Notes: generated by a model not told the origin, from the sequence alone. A stretch of 64,000 bases of DNA from Acetivibrio clariflavus DSM 19732 (GCF_000237085.1 NC_016627.1:4390001-4454000); one strand, 5' to 3'; positions 1 through 8,146 are shown, numbered from the stretch's first letter. Translations and numbers: made by a program.

Positions 1-488
1 GTATCCTTTACCAATGTAATCACTTCATTGCCAATGGGAGGAACAATGCGCTTAATCACCTGAAGCAGTGTTACATGGAAAAAAATCTGCTTTTTTGTCA
101 TACCCAAGACCTGACCTGCCTCATATTGCCCTACCGGTATACTCTCAATACCGCCTCGATAGATTTCTGAAAAATAACAGGCATAGTTAATTACAAAAGC
201 AACAGTTGCAGCAACAAAACGGCCTGATTGGCCGCTCGGCCAGGAAAAAGGCATATTTAAAAGTCCGGGCCCGTAAAAAATTATTATAAGCTGCAGCATC
301 AACGGAGTTCCTCGTATTATCCAGACAAAAGTTCGTGTCAACCACTGAAGAGGTCGAAAACGGCTCATTGATCCAAAAGCAATCAACATTCCCAAAGGCA
401 GTGCGAATAAAAGTGTCAATATAAAAAGCTTGCAATTTAGCATGAAGCTCTCAGACAGTCTACCAATAATCACAAGAATCTCATTCAT
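1..488 (-). CDS. Polar amino-acid ABC transporter permease, partial (3' end outside window)
   Basis: Reverse-strand reading from ATG at 488 starts MNEILVIIGRLSESF and stays open to the window edge, so the C-terminus is missing. It is the inner-membrane permease of a polar amino-acid importer. The family RGTPLMLQL motif, hydrophobic segments and the start of the EAA loop (YRGGIESIPVGQYEAGQVLG) are all visible. An AGGTAATATTT stretch precedes the ATG as a modest ribosome site. It follows the binding-protein gene at 573-1382 on the same strand, so the two are probably co-transcribed, with the ATPase expected beyond coordinate 1. Substrate cannot be fixed from sequence. Confidence 0.9.
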   Translation of the reverse strand, partial: MNEILVIIGRLSESFMLNCKLFILTLLFALPLGMLIAFGSMSRFRPLQWLTRTFVWIIRGTPLMLQLIIIFYGPGLLNMPFSWPSGQSGRFVAATVAFVINYACYFSEIYRGGIESIPVGQYEAGQVLGMTKKQIFFHVTLLQVIKRIVPPIGNEVITLVKD

Positions 489-572
489 AAATATTACCTC
501 AATATGTAAGATATAATCAGCAGGATAGAATAATAGTCTTTTGCCTCTGAATTATTTTTTTGTGCAACAACT

Positions 573-1382
573 CTATTCAGCCGGTTCCAGTCCATATTTC
601 TCAGCCAAAGCGGCCATTGTACCGTCAGCAACAAATTCACCAAAAATCCTATTCACTTCTGCACAAATATCAGAACCTTTGCGGAAGGCAACTCCATAAT
701 CCTCCTCAGCTAAGTAATCTACGATAATAATATCTTCATAGCTAGTGCCTTTACCGGTCATTGTTTTTGCCAAAGTCAAGTCTAAGACTGCTGCATCAGC
801 GGTACCCGCTTTCAACTCCATCAAGCATTCTGTTTGCAAGTTCTTTGGAATATAGTTTGCCTGTTTAAGGTTATCATCCGCCTTAACAGTTTTTTCTCCC
901 GCAGAACTCTGTTCAGCCACTACAGTCTTTCCTATCAGGGATTCTGTTCCGTTATAAGCAGTTCCTTCCTTAACCAAAACTACCTGAGCATTCTTTACAT
1001 AAGGATCGGTAATTTCCATAGTTGCTTTTCGATCATCATCAATTGTCAGTCCATTCCAAATACAGTCAATAGACTTTGCATTTAGTTCATCTTCCTTGGT
1101 ATCCCAGTTGATCTCAACAAACTGAGGTTCAAGGCCAAGCTTCTCACACGTTAAAGTTGCCAACTCAGTGTCAAAACCTGTAAAAACACCATTTTCATCG
1201 GTATAATTCATAGGCGCATAATTTGTGTAGCCAATGATCAGTCTACCCTTACTTTTAACATAGCTCAAATCACTTTCATCTTGAGATTTATTAGTTCTCT
1301 TGGTACCACAAGCTCCCAATGCAAGAATCATGGCCAGTGTTAAAAACAATGCCATTAATTTTTTCATTTTTAATTTCCTCAT
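573..1382 (-). CDS. Amino-acid ABC transporter substrate-binding lipoprotein
   Basis: A family 3 extracellular solute-binding protein. A signal peptide (MKKLMALFLTLAMILALG) ends in a lipobox, LGACG, whose Cys would be lipidated. The mature part has the family pattern GRLIIGYTNYAPMNY, then FDTELA near residue 70 and a long type-II periplasmic-binding fold. A longer frame starts at 1436, but GGAGGAAATAAGG lies directly before the ATG at 1382 and a promoter sits at about 1419-1446, so 1382 is preferred. It is followed by a permease gene on the same strand. The ligand is probably a polar amino acid or cystine; the sequence does not decide. Confidence 0.9.
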   Translation of the reverse strand: MRKLKMKKLMALFLTLAMILALGACGTKRTNKSQDESDLSYVKSKGRLIIGYTNYAPMNYTDENGVFTGFDTELATLTCEKLGLEPQFVEINWDTKEDELNAKSIDCIWNGLTIDDDRKATMEITDPYVKNAQVVLVKEGTAYNGTESLIGKTVVAEQSSAGEKTVKADDNLKQANYIPKNLQTECLMELKAGTADAAVLDLTLAKTMTGKGTSYEDIIIVDYLAEEDYGVAFRKGSDICAEVNRIFGEFVADGTMAALAEKYGLEPAE

Positions 1383-1418
1383 CCTTATTTCCTCCAATTC
1401 AATCATAAATACTTTCCC

Positions 1419-1446
1419 ATTATACCATGTTAACATAATAAAGCAA
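1419..1446 (-). promoter_or_regulatory. Putative sigma-A promoter of the amino-acid importer
   Basis: On the minus strand TTGCTT and TATAAT are separated by 16 bases, ending about 37 bases upstream of the chosen ATG at 1382. The spacer holds a TGTTAACAT element that recurs further upstream. Confidence 0.5.
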
Positions 1447-1561
1447 AGACTTATTCATAAAGCTATACTGTACCATATTATAGAAGATAAAAAAATATTA
1501 TGTTTATATGTTATGTTAACAAACTGTTATCAATAATACATAACAAGAAAGGTTATAAGAT

Positions 1562-1876
1562 ATGAATATAGGATGCCTAATTAGCCTTATCTGCTTTCCT
1601 ATTTCTATACTGTTCGCTATAATTGGTACCATATCTGATTCGCTTAAGAAGATAAAAAAACTTGAAACAAGAACAAGAATCGTCGGGTGCATCATTTTAT
1701 GCCAAGCTGCCTCATATTGCAGGACTGCCGATCACGGAAAAAACATATGTAAAATATACTCATTACCCGACAGGATTGAAATCAAAGGCGGTGGTACGCA
1801 GTTTACGTTGAATAAGAGCAAGCTGACCGACATTTCCATAATATCCGACAAAGATAGAGTTATAAATAAATTTTGA
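1562..1876 (+). pseudogene. Small membrane protein gene, probably frameshifted
   Basis: A 104-codon frame begins with a hydrophobic segment (residues 1-25) and ends in a polar beta-rich stretch, IEIKGGGTQFTLNKSKLTD. Such sequence is typical of small Firmicute proteins that carry LPHIAGLPI-like text just upstream. That text (AKLPHIAGLPITEKTYVKY) is present here, but in the next frame, at about 1701-1760. The two coherent halves are therefore joined only if the frame changes twice. I read it as a decayed gene; an intact 104-residue unknown protein is the alternative. A weak AAAGG site precedes the ATG. Confidence 0.45.
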
Positions 1877-1998
1877 TAATAAATAGTTGCTAAAAATATT
1901 TGTGTCCGTCTCGAATAATTCCATAGAATCCAAATACCTTTAGCTTAAGAATGTTAATCTATTAGATATTTCTTCTCGTCTAAACTTCTAAGCCAAAT

Positions 1999-2205
1999 TC
2001 AATCCTCCTTATATTCAAACAGATCACCTGGCTGGCAATTCAATGCTTTACATATAGCATTCATGGTTTCAAATCGTATGCCTTTCATTTTCCCATTTTT
2101 CAAGTTGGAAAGATTTACATTGGTCATTCCAACTTTGTCAGCCAGTTCATTTAGAGACATTTTTCTATCTGCCATCATTCGATCGAGCCTAACTATTATA
2201 GACAT
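1999..2205 (-). CDS. XRE-family helix-turn-helix regulator (YozG-like)
   Basis: A 68-residue protein that is essentially one Cro/CI-type helix-turn-helix domain. The recognition region MSLNELADKVGMTNVNLSNLKNGK is followed by IRFETMNAICKALNCQPGDLFEY, the standard end of this short family. It lies 10 bases downstream of the DUF2975 membrane gene on the same strand. In Firmicutes these two families commonly occur as a pair. It is likely a local transcription factor for the operon whose promoter is at 2757-2785. Target and signal are unknown. Confidence 0.88.
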   Translation of the reverse strand: MSIIVRLDRMMADRKMSLNELADKVGMTNVNLSNLKNGKMKGIRFETMNAICKALNCQPGDLFEYKED

Positions 2206-2215
2206 TTTCTTCCTC

Positions 2216-2698
2216 CTATGCTATTGAATCCATATCATCCTGAAGCTCATATCCGTATATAAATATTTCTGAGACAATACCAATAACGACACCTACAATT
2301 GCAATAATAACATTCTTTCCTGAAAATACTAATTCAATGCCAACCTGATTAATTGTACCATTAAATATACCATTAATAATCGACGCTGCAGCATCCGGAA
2401 GTAGACCTGCCAAAATTACCAGGACGGCTAAACTGCGAAGTTTATTAATTATCTTTTTAGAGAATGGCTTGCCCGTTTTCCTTACTTCAAGAAGTATCAA
2501 TCCGGTAATTAAAGTAAATCCAAAAACAAAGAGCGCATATATTCCATGTGTAATATGTTGCGGGTATGCACCATCAGCGGAATAATAGTTCCAAAGCTCT
2601 GTGATAAAAACAAGTATTGAAACTGCAGCTATAACAAAACTACATATCATATCACCAAATGTTCTCTTTTTCACACTTTCTGCCTTTTTGTCTTTCAT
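2216..2698 (-). CDS. DUF2975-family membrane protein
   Basis: A 160-residue protein with four predicted membrane helices (about residues 17-35, 52-72, 90-112 and 128-150) and the family text LEVRKTGKPFSKKIINKLRSLAVLVILAG (from residue 70), typical of DUF2975. No catalytic residues are evident. It is the first gene of a two-gene unit with the XRE regulator. The function of the family is not established; the pairing suggests a membrane component linked to the regulator. Confidence 0.8.
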   Translation of the reverse strand: MKDKKAESVKKRTFGDMICSFVIAAVSILVFITELWNYYSADGAYPQHITHGIYALFVFGFTLITGLILLEVRKTGKPFSKKIINKLRSLAVLVILAGLLPDAAASIINGIFNGTINQVGIELVFSGKNVIIAIVGVVIGIVSEIFIYGYELQDDMDSIA

Positions 2699-2756
2699 GG
2701 CATACTCTCCTTCCAGTTTAAATTATTAATTTAAAAATTTAAAGTTTTACAAAACA

Positions 2757-2785
2757 AATGTATCATGGGTTTAAAATTCTGTCAA
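2757..2785 (-). promoter_or_regulatory. Sigma-A promoter for the DUF2975/XRE operon
   Basis: Minus strand TTGACA, a 17-base spacer and TACATT, ending about 58 bases before the DUF2975 start. An AAATTTAAA-rich stretch between promoter and gene could be an operator. Confidence 0.6.
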
Positions 2786-2956
2786 TAAATTTTTAAAGTA
2801 TTACTTTAATTATTTAATTTATCAATATAAAACAAAACCTCAAACAGACTTTTTTCAAAATAGCTCTGATATATCTGACAGAAGCAATTGTCAAAAGGTC
2901 AGGAATCCATTATTAACACCCTTACACCGGTTGCAGTAAGTAAAAATGCACAAAAA

Positions 2957-2995
2957 AGAAAGGATATATTATTTTATATAAAAATACATCCTTTC
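2957..2995. terminator. Hairpin between divergent and convergent genes
   Basis: GAAAGGAT and ATCCTTTC form a stem around an A/T-rich loop in an otherwise empty 400-base interval (2699-3106). It may end transcripts leaving the ogt gene on the minus strand. Nothing else in this interval looks coding. Confidence 0.35.
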
Positions 2996-3106
2996 CTTTG
3001 TCCTTACTTCCATCACTTGATAAACTTAACTTTTTCTCTATTGATATTGCTGGAGCAAGGCTGTCTTACAATTATTTTTATATACTTCCCAAATGAATTC
3101 AATTGT

Positions 3107-3646
3107 TCATAAAGCAGTACCTTTTTTAGGAATAGTAAATTTACTCATATCGTTATTTTCGTGTCTCAGTAAAGCAACCTTATTGTTTATTCCACCGCCA
3201 TAGCCTGTAAGTGAACTGTTAGCTCCTACAACCCTATGACAAGGTATAATAATGCAAATAGGATTCCATCCTACAGCTCCGCCAACAGCACGGGATGACA
3301 TTTTTGCCATGCCGCGCTTTTTCGCTATTACTTTAGCAATTTCACCATAGGTCTTTGTCTCACCAAAAGGTATTTCAAGCAGCATGTCGATTACTTCCCG
3401 CCTAAAATCAGTAAGGTTCTCAATTTTATATTTCGGAATAAAATCGGGATTCTTGCCGCTGAAATAAATATCAAGCCATTCTACGGTATCCTCAAATACC
3501 GAAAGAAGTTTTTCTTCATAATCAGCAAAATTTTTCGATAAGCCTCTTGAGCCTTCAAACCACAGGCCGGTAAGGTATTCACCATCACTGGTCATTAACA
3601 GGTCGGAAAAACCATCCGGTGTTTTATAATAATATTTATAAGTCAT
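3107..3646 (-). CDS. ogt: Methylated-DNA--protein-cysteine methyltransferase
   Basis: A suicide DNA-repair enzyme that moves the alkyl group from O6-alkylguanine to its own cysteine. The active-site motif PCHRVV is present (Cys near residue 136 of the chosen start), preceded by VGGAVGWNPICIIIPCHR and by the helix-turn-helix text IPFGETKTYGEIA. The N-terminal RNase-H-like domain is about 75 residues, giving the usual Ogt length of about 180. GAGGTG followed by six bases favours the ATG at 3646 over an in-frame GTG at 3655. It appears monocistronic. Confidence 0.92.
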   Translation of the reverse strand: MTYKYYYKTPDGFSDLLMTSDGEYLTGLWFEGSRGLSKNFADYEEKLLSVFEDTVEWLDIYFSGKNPDFIPKYKIENLTDFRREVIDMLLEIPFGETKTYGEIAKVIAKKRGMAKMSSRAVGGAVGWNPICIIIPCHRVVGANSSLTGYGGGINNKVALLRHENNDMSKFTIPKKGTAL

Positions 3647-3686
3647 TTTTTTCACCTCAATTAAAACCTTTTTTGGCAGTTTTAAA

Positions 3687-3806
3687 CTATATCCATTTTA
3701 TCAGCTCAATTTCATCCCTGATGGGTATGCCATCATTGCCGATTAAAGATATATCCGGTTTTATCTTTCTTGCTCTTTCAACCGCATTATTTATTATTTT
3801 CGACAA
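3687..3806 (-). CDS. Small unrecognised ORF or C-terminal gene remnant
   Basis: A TTG start with GAGG eight bases upstream opens a 39-codon frame ending in KPDISLIGNDGIPIRDE and then ELIKWI. Its composition looks protein-like and the frame stays open about 17 codons further upstream, so it may be the tail of a decayed gene. I do not recognise the family. It lies just upstream of ogt on the same strand. Confidence 0.3.
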   Translation of the reverse strand: MSKIINNAVERARKIKPDISLIGNDGIPIRDEIELIKWI

Positions 3807-4011
3807 AATTAATAACCTCGTTTTATTATAACTTTTATTAAAATATTCTTTCTCGAATAAAAATCAATGATTACATAATTTTCTAAACTATGCACCGGTA
3901 TTATAGCATAAATTGTAATTAATAGCTATTTTATATTAAAATGAACAGATATAATTTGTTCAAGACCTATAATATTTGCATCATAGGAGATATAAGGACA
4001 GAAGTGTAAAA

Positions 4012-4040
4012 AAGAGGCCACTTTTTATATAGTGCCTCTT
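4012..4040. terminator. Hairpin with 10-11 bp stem
   Basis: AAGAGGC/CACT on the left pairs with AGTG/CCTCTT on the right around a short TTTTATAT loop. It stands alone in the 3807-4226 interval with the hairpins at 4109-4178 and looks like the end of a transcript. Confidence 0.45.
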
Positions 4041-4108
4041 TTCGGATTATGGAGTAGTTTTTATATGCTTTTACTTATAAATCCTATCATCACGTTATTT
4101 CCAGACTT

Positions 4109-4178
4109 AAAATTCCGATTTTCCGCAATCGGAATTTTAAAGTCTGCCCTTTCACCTCAACGAAAGCATATCGTTGAG
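4109..4178 (-). terminator. Two tandem hairpins behind the second amino-acid importer
   Basis: The first hairpin (4109-4138) has perfect 12-bp arms (AAAATTCCGATT / AATCGGAATTTT) around a 6-base loop. The second (4156-4178) has 8-bp arms (CTCAACGA / TCGTTGAG). Both lie just past the 3' end of the binding-protein gene at 4227 and are probably the terminators of that operon. The first has A/T tracts on both sides and could work in either direction. Confidence 0.6.
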
Positions 4179-4226
4179 ACGCTGTGCATTCACACAGTAT
4201 TTGCATGCAATTATAATTTTTTAAAA

Positions 4227-5090
4227 CTACTCCAATTTTCCTCCTTCAATTACAATATTATCTTTGAACTCTTCTCCGTATATGTGCGCAAGTGTTTCAT
4301 CATATGCCTTACTAATAAACTTTTCCTCACCAAGAGCTGCAAGTTCATTGTTAATCCAATCGAGGAGTTCCTTATTCCCCTTCTTAACAGCGGGTGCTAT
4401 TGTATCCTGTCCGCCCAATGAAGGTACACCAACTACAAATCCGGGATTCTGTTTCGCCCATGCAATCACTTCTGTATTATCGTTAACTATGGCATCACCG
4501 CGTCCATCCTTTAATGCTTCAAATATTTCGGTATACTGTTCAAACTTTAATTGTTCAATATCGGGATAATTTTTGGTCAAATAAGTTTCAGCAGTTGTTC
4601 CTTTGGCAACAATAGCTTTTTTACCTCTCAACTGTTCAACCGAGGTAATGGGAGCACTCTCCGGAGAAACTATTCCAAGGTAAACCTTCATATATGGATT
4701 AGCAAAATCTACCTTTTGCTTTCTTTCCTCTGTAACTGTAAAATTAGCCATTATTATATCAACCTTATTTGATTCCAGGAAAGCCACTCTGCTTGCTGCA
4801 TCCACCAAAACAAATTCAACCTTGGATTCGTCTCCTAAAAGATCTTTCGCAAATCTTCTGGCAATATACACATCGAAGCCCTGATTTTCGCCATTTTCAT
4901 CAACATAACCGAAGGGATTTTTATCACTGAACACACCAATTCTAATTTTACCCCGCTTTTTAATTTCAGCTATAGAACCCTTAGCTTCCGGCGCACTTGT
5001 ATCCTCGCTTTTGCTGCTGCAGCCTGCAAGAAGCCCTATTGCTAATACTGCAATCAGAAACAATTGAACAACTCTTTTGATTTTTATCAT
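4227..5090 (-). CDS. Amino-acid ABC transporter substrate-binding lipoprotein
   Basis: A family 3 solute-binding protein of about 287 residues. Signal peptide and lipobox (LAIGLLAGCSS) near residue 22; then GKIRIGVFSDKNPFGYVDENG and FDVYIARRFAKDLLG, typical of the glutamate/cystine-type branch. VDIIMANFTVTEERKQKVDF marks the ligand-binding region. An AAAGGA site nine bases ahead favours ATG at 5090 over 5099. It is the last gene of a permease-permease-ATPase-receptor operon that begins at 7202. The leader-peptide attenuator upstream suggests an amino-acid signal; cystine is plausible but inferred. Confidence 0.9.
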   Translation of the reverse strand: MIKIKRVVQLFLIAVLAIGLLAGCSSKSEDTSAPEAKGSIAEIKKRGKIRIGVFSDKNPFGYVDENGENQGFDVYIARRFAKDLLGDESKVEFVLVDAASRVAFLESNKVDIIMANFTVTEERKQKVDFANPYMKVYLGIVSPESAPITSVEQLRGKKAIVAKGTTAETYLTKNYPDIEQLKFEQYTEIFEALKDGRGDAIVNDNTEVIAWAKQNPGFVVGVPSLGGQDTIAPAVKKGNKELLDWINNELAALGEEKFISKAYDETLAHIYGEEFKDNIVIEGGKLE

Positions 5091-5117
5091 TCTAACCATT
5101 CCTTTCTATGTTTATTT

Positions 5118-5867
5118 TTAATATTGAAATATATTTAAAAATTGCTGAGCACGTCCAGTCTTCGGTTTTTCAAAAAACTCTTGAGGTTCTGATATTTCGC
5201 AGATCCTGCCTTTATCAATGAACACTATCTTGTCGGCAACAGCTCGAGCAAAGGACATCTCATGAGTTACAATAACCATTGTCATACCCTGTTTTGCAAG
5301 TCCCAATATTACATCCAAAACCTCTCTTACCATTTCAGGATCAAGAGATGCTGTAACCTCATCAAATAACATTATTTCAGGATTCATACATAAAGCCCTT
5401 ACTATTGCTATCCTCTGCTTCTGCCCTCCGGAAAGCTGACGGGGGTATGAATTCTGTCGGTCCAGTAAACCTACCCTGTCCAATAGCTGCCTTGCCTGTT
5501 CCATCACCTCGCTTTTCTTTCTTTTTTGCACTTTTATAGGGCCTAAGATTATATTTTCAATAACTGTCATGTGCGGGAACAATTCATAGTTTTGAAATAC
5601 CATGCCTATACGCTGGCGGATTTCCTGCCAGTTTACATCATTATTGACAATGCTTTTGTTGTGGAATCTTATATCACCTTTCTGTATTTTTTCCAGGCCA
5701 TTGAGACACCTTAAAAGAGTGCTTTTTCCACAGCCTGAAGGCCCTAAAACAACAACAATTTCGCCCTTCTTTATGCTTAAATTAATGTCCTCCAGGACCG
5801 TTGTTTCATCATATTTCTTATACAAGCCCTTTATTTCCAGTAATACTTCATCAGTTTTCCTATCCAC
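5118..5867 (-). CDS. Polar amino-acid ABC transporter ATPase
   Basis: The nucleotide-binding subunit of the importer. Walker A GPSGCGKST, Q-loop FQNYELFPHMTV, signature LSGGQKQR, Walker B IMLFDE and the switch His in VTHEM are all present, spanning about 250 residues as usual for GlnQ-type subunits. A GTG at 5867 is preceded by AGGGGTG at good spacing. An alternative ATG at 5891 lies inside the end of the upstream permease gene and has no clear ribosome site. The frame itself is open to 6158, but that extension overlaps the permease and is not protein-like. Confidence 0.9.
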   Translation of the reverse strand: MDRKTDEVLLEIKGLYKKYDETTVLEDINLSIKKGEIVVVLGPSGCGKSTLLRCLNGLEKIQKGDIRFHNKSIVNNDVNWQEIRQRIGMVFQNYELFPHMTVIENIILGPIKVQKRKKSEVMEQARQLLDRVGLLDRQNSYPRQLSGGQKQRIAIVRALCMNPEIMLFDEVTASLDPEMVREVLDVILGLAKQGMTMVIVTHEMSFARAVADKIVFIDKGRICEISEPQEFFEKPKTGRAQQFLNIFQY

Positions 5868-5878
5868 GATTGACACCC

Positions 5879-6556
5879 CTAACCATTCCATTTGTTTTCC
5901 AGTACCCTGGATAACCTTGAAAGAGGATAACAAATTATAAAGTACAATATAAATACAAAACCATATACCCAAAAAGACGCTGTAGGTACTTCTAATCGGG
6001 AAAGCTCTATTATCTGCTGTCCTACCTTTGTAACATCTATAACCCCTATTAAAACTACTAATGAGGTAGTCTTTATCATTCTTGTAGCTAAATTTATTGA
6101 ACCTGGAAGCATTCTCCTTACAGCCTGAGGTATGAGAATATATCGGTAAAGGTCCCAAAAGCTAAATCCTAAAGCTTTTCCTGATTCAATCTGATGCTTT
6201 GGCAATGATTCCAATGCACCTCTTACGATGTCTCCCATCTCGGCAGCACCCCAAAGGGTGAATACAATAACAGAAACAGTTTCACCGCTTAAATCTATAT
6301 TCAAAGCAGTGGTAACACCAAAATACATAATAAACAACCAAACAAGAATGGGTATTATTCTGAACAATTCTAAATATAATCGACAAGCCGACCGTATCCA
6401 TTTTGACTTCGAAGTCCAGATTACACCTAAAACTATACCCAGCAGCGAACCGAAAATAATTGAGATGAACGCAATCCTTACTGTCACCATCAATCCTTGA
6501 AACAGACGCTGCATATTCATTCCCTTAAAAAGAACACTAATTCCCAAACTCTGCAT
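5879..6556 (-). CDS. Polar amino-acid ABC transporter permease (second)
   Basis: A 225-residue inner-membrane permease of the HisM/GlnP type. RIIPILVWLFIMYFG corresponds to the family segment after the first helices, and the EAA loop is seen as GALESLPKHQIESGKALG. It overlaps the first permease by about 20 bases (6537-6556), and GGAAGG sits six bases before its ATG, suggesting translational coupling. Paired non-identical permeases are common in this importer family. Confidence 0.9.
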   Translation of the reverse strand: MQSLGISVLFKGMNMQRLFQGLMVTVRIAFISIIFGSLLGIVLGVIWTSKSKWIRSACRLYLELFRIIPILVWLFIMYFGVTTALNIDLSGETVSVIVFTLWGAAEMGDIVRGALESLPKHQIESGKALGFSFWDLYRYILIPQAVRRMLPGSINLATRMIKTTSLVVLIGVIDVTKVGQQIIELSRLEVPTASFWVYGFVFILYFIICYPLSRLSRVLENKWNG

Positions 6557-7202
6557 ACCGCACCTTCCTTTCCAGCCATGTCAGAAGCAATGATAGCGGC
6601 AAAATCATGATCAAATATGAAACCACCAGCATAAACAAGGCTTCAAAGGTTTGATAGTAAATGCCTATTAAATCCTTTGTTACATTCATAAGGTCAACCA
6701 CTGCAATTGCTCCCACAATAGAGGTTTCTTTCAGTAAAAAAATACAATTTGCACCTATCGAAGGCACACTCACTGAAAAGGCCTGGGGAAGAACCACATA
6801 CCTCACAAGCTGGGTTTTGGAAAGACCTATGCTTAATCCTGATTCAATCTGTGTTTTGCTTACAGCCTCCAAACCGCTCCTGAAAGCCTCTGCCATATAG
6901 CTTCCCCCCAAGAAAGACAGACCAATGATGGCACAAGCAGTCTCGCTTAAGGCTACTCCCAGTTTGGTAAGACCAAAGTATAAAAAAAATAATTGTATCA
7001 ACAGCGGAGTATTGCGTGACAGCTCTATATAAACTTGAATAACGGTCTTTAACACTTTAACCTTAAAGTACAAAACTATACTGCATACAAAGCCAATTAT
7101 TGAAGAAATCAATATACCCCAAAATCCAAGCTTTAATGTCGTCCATGCAGCTTTGAGGTAAAGCGGTAAGCTATCTATTATAAATTGCCAGTTAAGATTC
7201 AT
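6537..7202 (-). CDS. Polar amino-acid ABC transporter permease (first)
   Basis: A 221-residue permease and first structural gene of the operon. SRNTPLLIQLFFLYFG and the EAA loop SGLEAVSKTQIESGLSIG are diagnostic. GAGGTGA stands seven bases before the ATG. Upstream lie a sigma-A promoter (7408-7436), a 21-codon leader ORF (7296-7361) and a terminator (7264-7296), so expression is probably controlled by attenuation. Confidence 0.92.
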   Translation of the reverse strand: MNLNWQFIIDSLPLYLKAAWTTLKLGFWGILISSIIGFVCSIVLYFKVKVLKTVIQVYIELSRNTPLLIQLFFLYFGLTKLGVALSETACAIIGLSFLGGSYMAEAFRSGLEAVSKTQIESGLSIGLSKTQLVRYVVLPQAFSVSVPSIGANCIFLLKETSIVGAIAVVDLMNVTKDLIGIYYQTFEALFMLVVSYLIMILPLSLLLTWLERKVRYAEFGN

Positions 7203-7263
7203 TGGTTTGTCACCTCAATCATGCTTATTATCTTTACAAAATCCCAAGCTATTGTCTCTCCAT

Positions 7264-7296
7264 AAAAAACTCCTACCTTTACTCAGAGGCAGAAGT
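7264..7296 (-). terminator. Leader terminator (attenuator) of the amino-acid importer operon
   Basis: On the minus strand ACTTCTGCCT pairs with AGGTAGGAGT (ten pairs, two G-U) around an 8-base loop, followed by six T residues. It lies between the promoter and the first permease gene, and the stop codon of the leader ORF overlaps its 5' arm. A competing CAGAA/TTCTG pairing that includes the upper part of the same arm could act as an antiterminator. Confidence 0.65.
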
Positions 7297-7361
7297 CAAT
7301 TCTGCTGTTTCAATCTGTCCATCGGATGCAAAAACCGGCATCTTGTAATTTCAGTACTCAC
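7296..7361 (-). CDS. Putative 21-residue leader peptide
   Basis: A GTG start with AGGA seven bases upstream opens a frame reading MSTEITRCRFLHPMDR and five more residues, ending in a TGA inside the terminator stem. The RCR segment places a Cys codon between two Arg codons. Size, position and overlap with the terminator are as expected for a translated leader that senses charged tRNA. No homologue is recalled, so the sensing role is inference. Confidence 0.5.
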   Translation of the reverse strand: MSTEITRCRFLHPMDRLKQQN

Positions 7362-7407
7362 ATACCATTCCTATCTTTATAATCCATACTATTCTTATAT
7401 GATTACT

Positions 7408-7436
7408 ATACTATACCACAAAAATGTTTCTGTCAA
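7408..7436 (-). promoter_or_regulatory. Sigma-A promoter of the amino-acid importer operon
   Basis: Minus strand TTGACA, a 17-base spacer and TAGTAT, about 40 bases before the leader ORF and about 210 before the first permease gene. Confidence 0.65.
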
Positions 7437-7564
7437 TCACTTTTTTAAATTTATGGAAGTCATTATAGTTTTTTACTTAACAAAACCTTTATCTATTTAC
7501 AATAAATATTCAAAAGCTCTATTTATTATTTATAGAGAAATTAAATTTACAAGGAAGCTTTGAT

Positions 7565-7678
7565 ATGGGCAAGCATTATTGCAGGGAGCAAAATAATACA
7601 GCATTTTTTCAGGATGAAGCAATACTGACAGATTTTATAAATATCAAGTATGTGAATATGCTAAAAAAGAATGAATAA
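7565..7678 (+). CDS. Small unrecognised ORF (37 codons)
   Basis: ATG with AAGGAAG eight bases upstream; the product starts MGKHYCREQNNTAFF and is polar. It is followed by two hairpins (arms ATTCTGCA/TGCAGAAT at about 7681-7717, and GCGGA...TCCGC at 7752-7784). The rest of 7679-7962 shows nothing coding. It could be a real small gene or a remnant. Confidence 0.25.
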   Translation: MGKHYCREQNNTAFFQDEAILTDFINIKYVNMLKKNE

Positions 7679-8005
7679 AAATTCTGCAAATATCTGTTTT
7701 ACTTCATATGCAGAATTAGAATTAATAAAAATTTGATGTACTGAAATATAAAAGCGGAAGTATTATTCTTATAATACATCCGCCCATAATGCTTTTTTAT
7801 AACGTTGATGCAAAGTGTTCCATTGCCTGCTTTACTCCCTCAAACCACTTATAAAGTAGCTTTACTTTAGAAAATAAACCTGAAAACCTGCATAAAATTG
7901 TGCGAATTTTTCAAAAATAAAACTTTTTCTGCATTTCGAACTGGGTTGATAGTGTCTTGTCAAGTGGTGTAAATTGTTTTCTACTATGTTTCTTTAATTT
8001 CCGCT

Positions 8006-8146
8006 AATGTGGTTGTCAAGGGCCCAAACCGGGCTTTTCCTTGACAACCACATTCCGCCATGCTCTCTTTATTGTGCCGAGGGATGAGGGGAAGAAGCAA
8101 GTTACATTTACCTCATCCTCCGCAATTTTCCAGTGTAGCATGGCGG
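8006..8146. other. Pair of long stem-loops behind the IS256 transposase
   Basis: 8006-8054 forms a 16-bp perfect stem (AATGTGGTTGTCAAGG / CCTTGACAACCACATT) closed by GCCC/GGGC. Next to it CCGCCATGCT (from 8055) pairs with AGCATGGCGG (to 8146), enclosing a further GGATGAGG/CCTCATCC pair. They sit 70-200 bases past the transposase stop. Probable roles are transcription termination or insulation of the element. Confidence 0.6.

Noticed and set aside
187-435. 82-codon minus-strand ORF with many Phe/Cys
   Set aside because: It is a shadow frame of the partial permease (1-488), whose true frame shows family motifs.
4032-4421. 129-codon plus-strand ORF
   Set aside because: It runs through two hairpins and antisense to the binding-protein gene, with no ribosome site and low-complexity hydrophobic text.
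5892-6158. N-terminal extension of the ABC ATPase frame
   Set aside because: It overlaps the permease gene in another frame and shows no family similarity; the ribosome site supports 5867.
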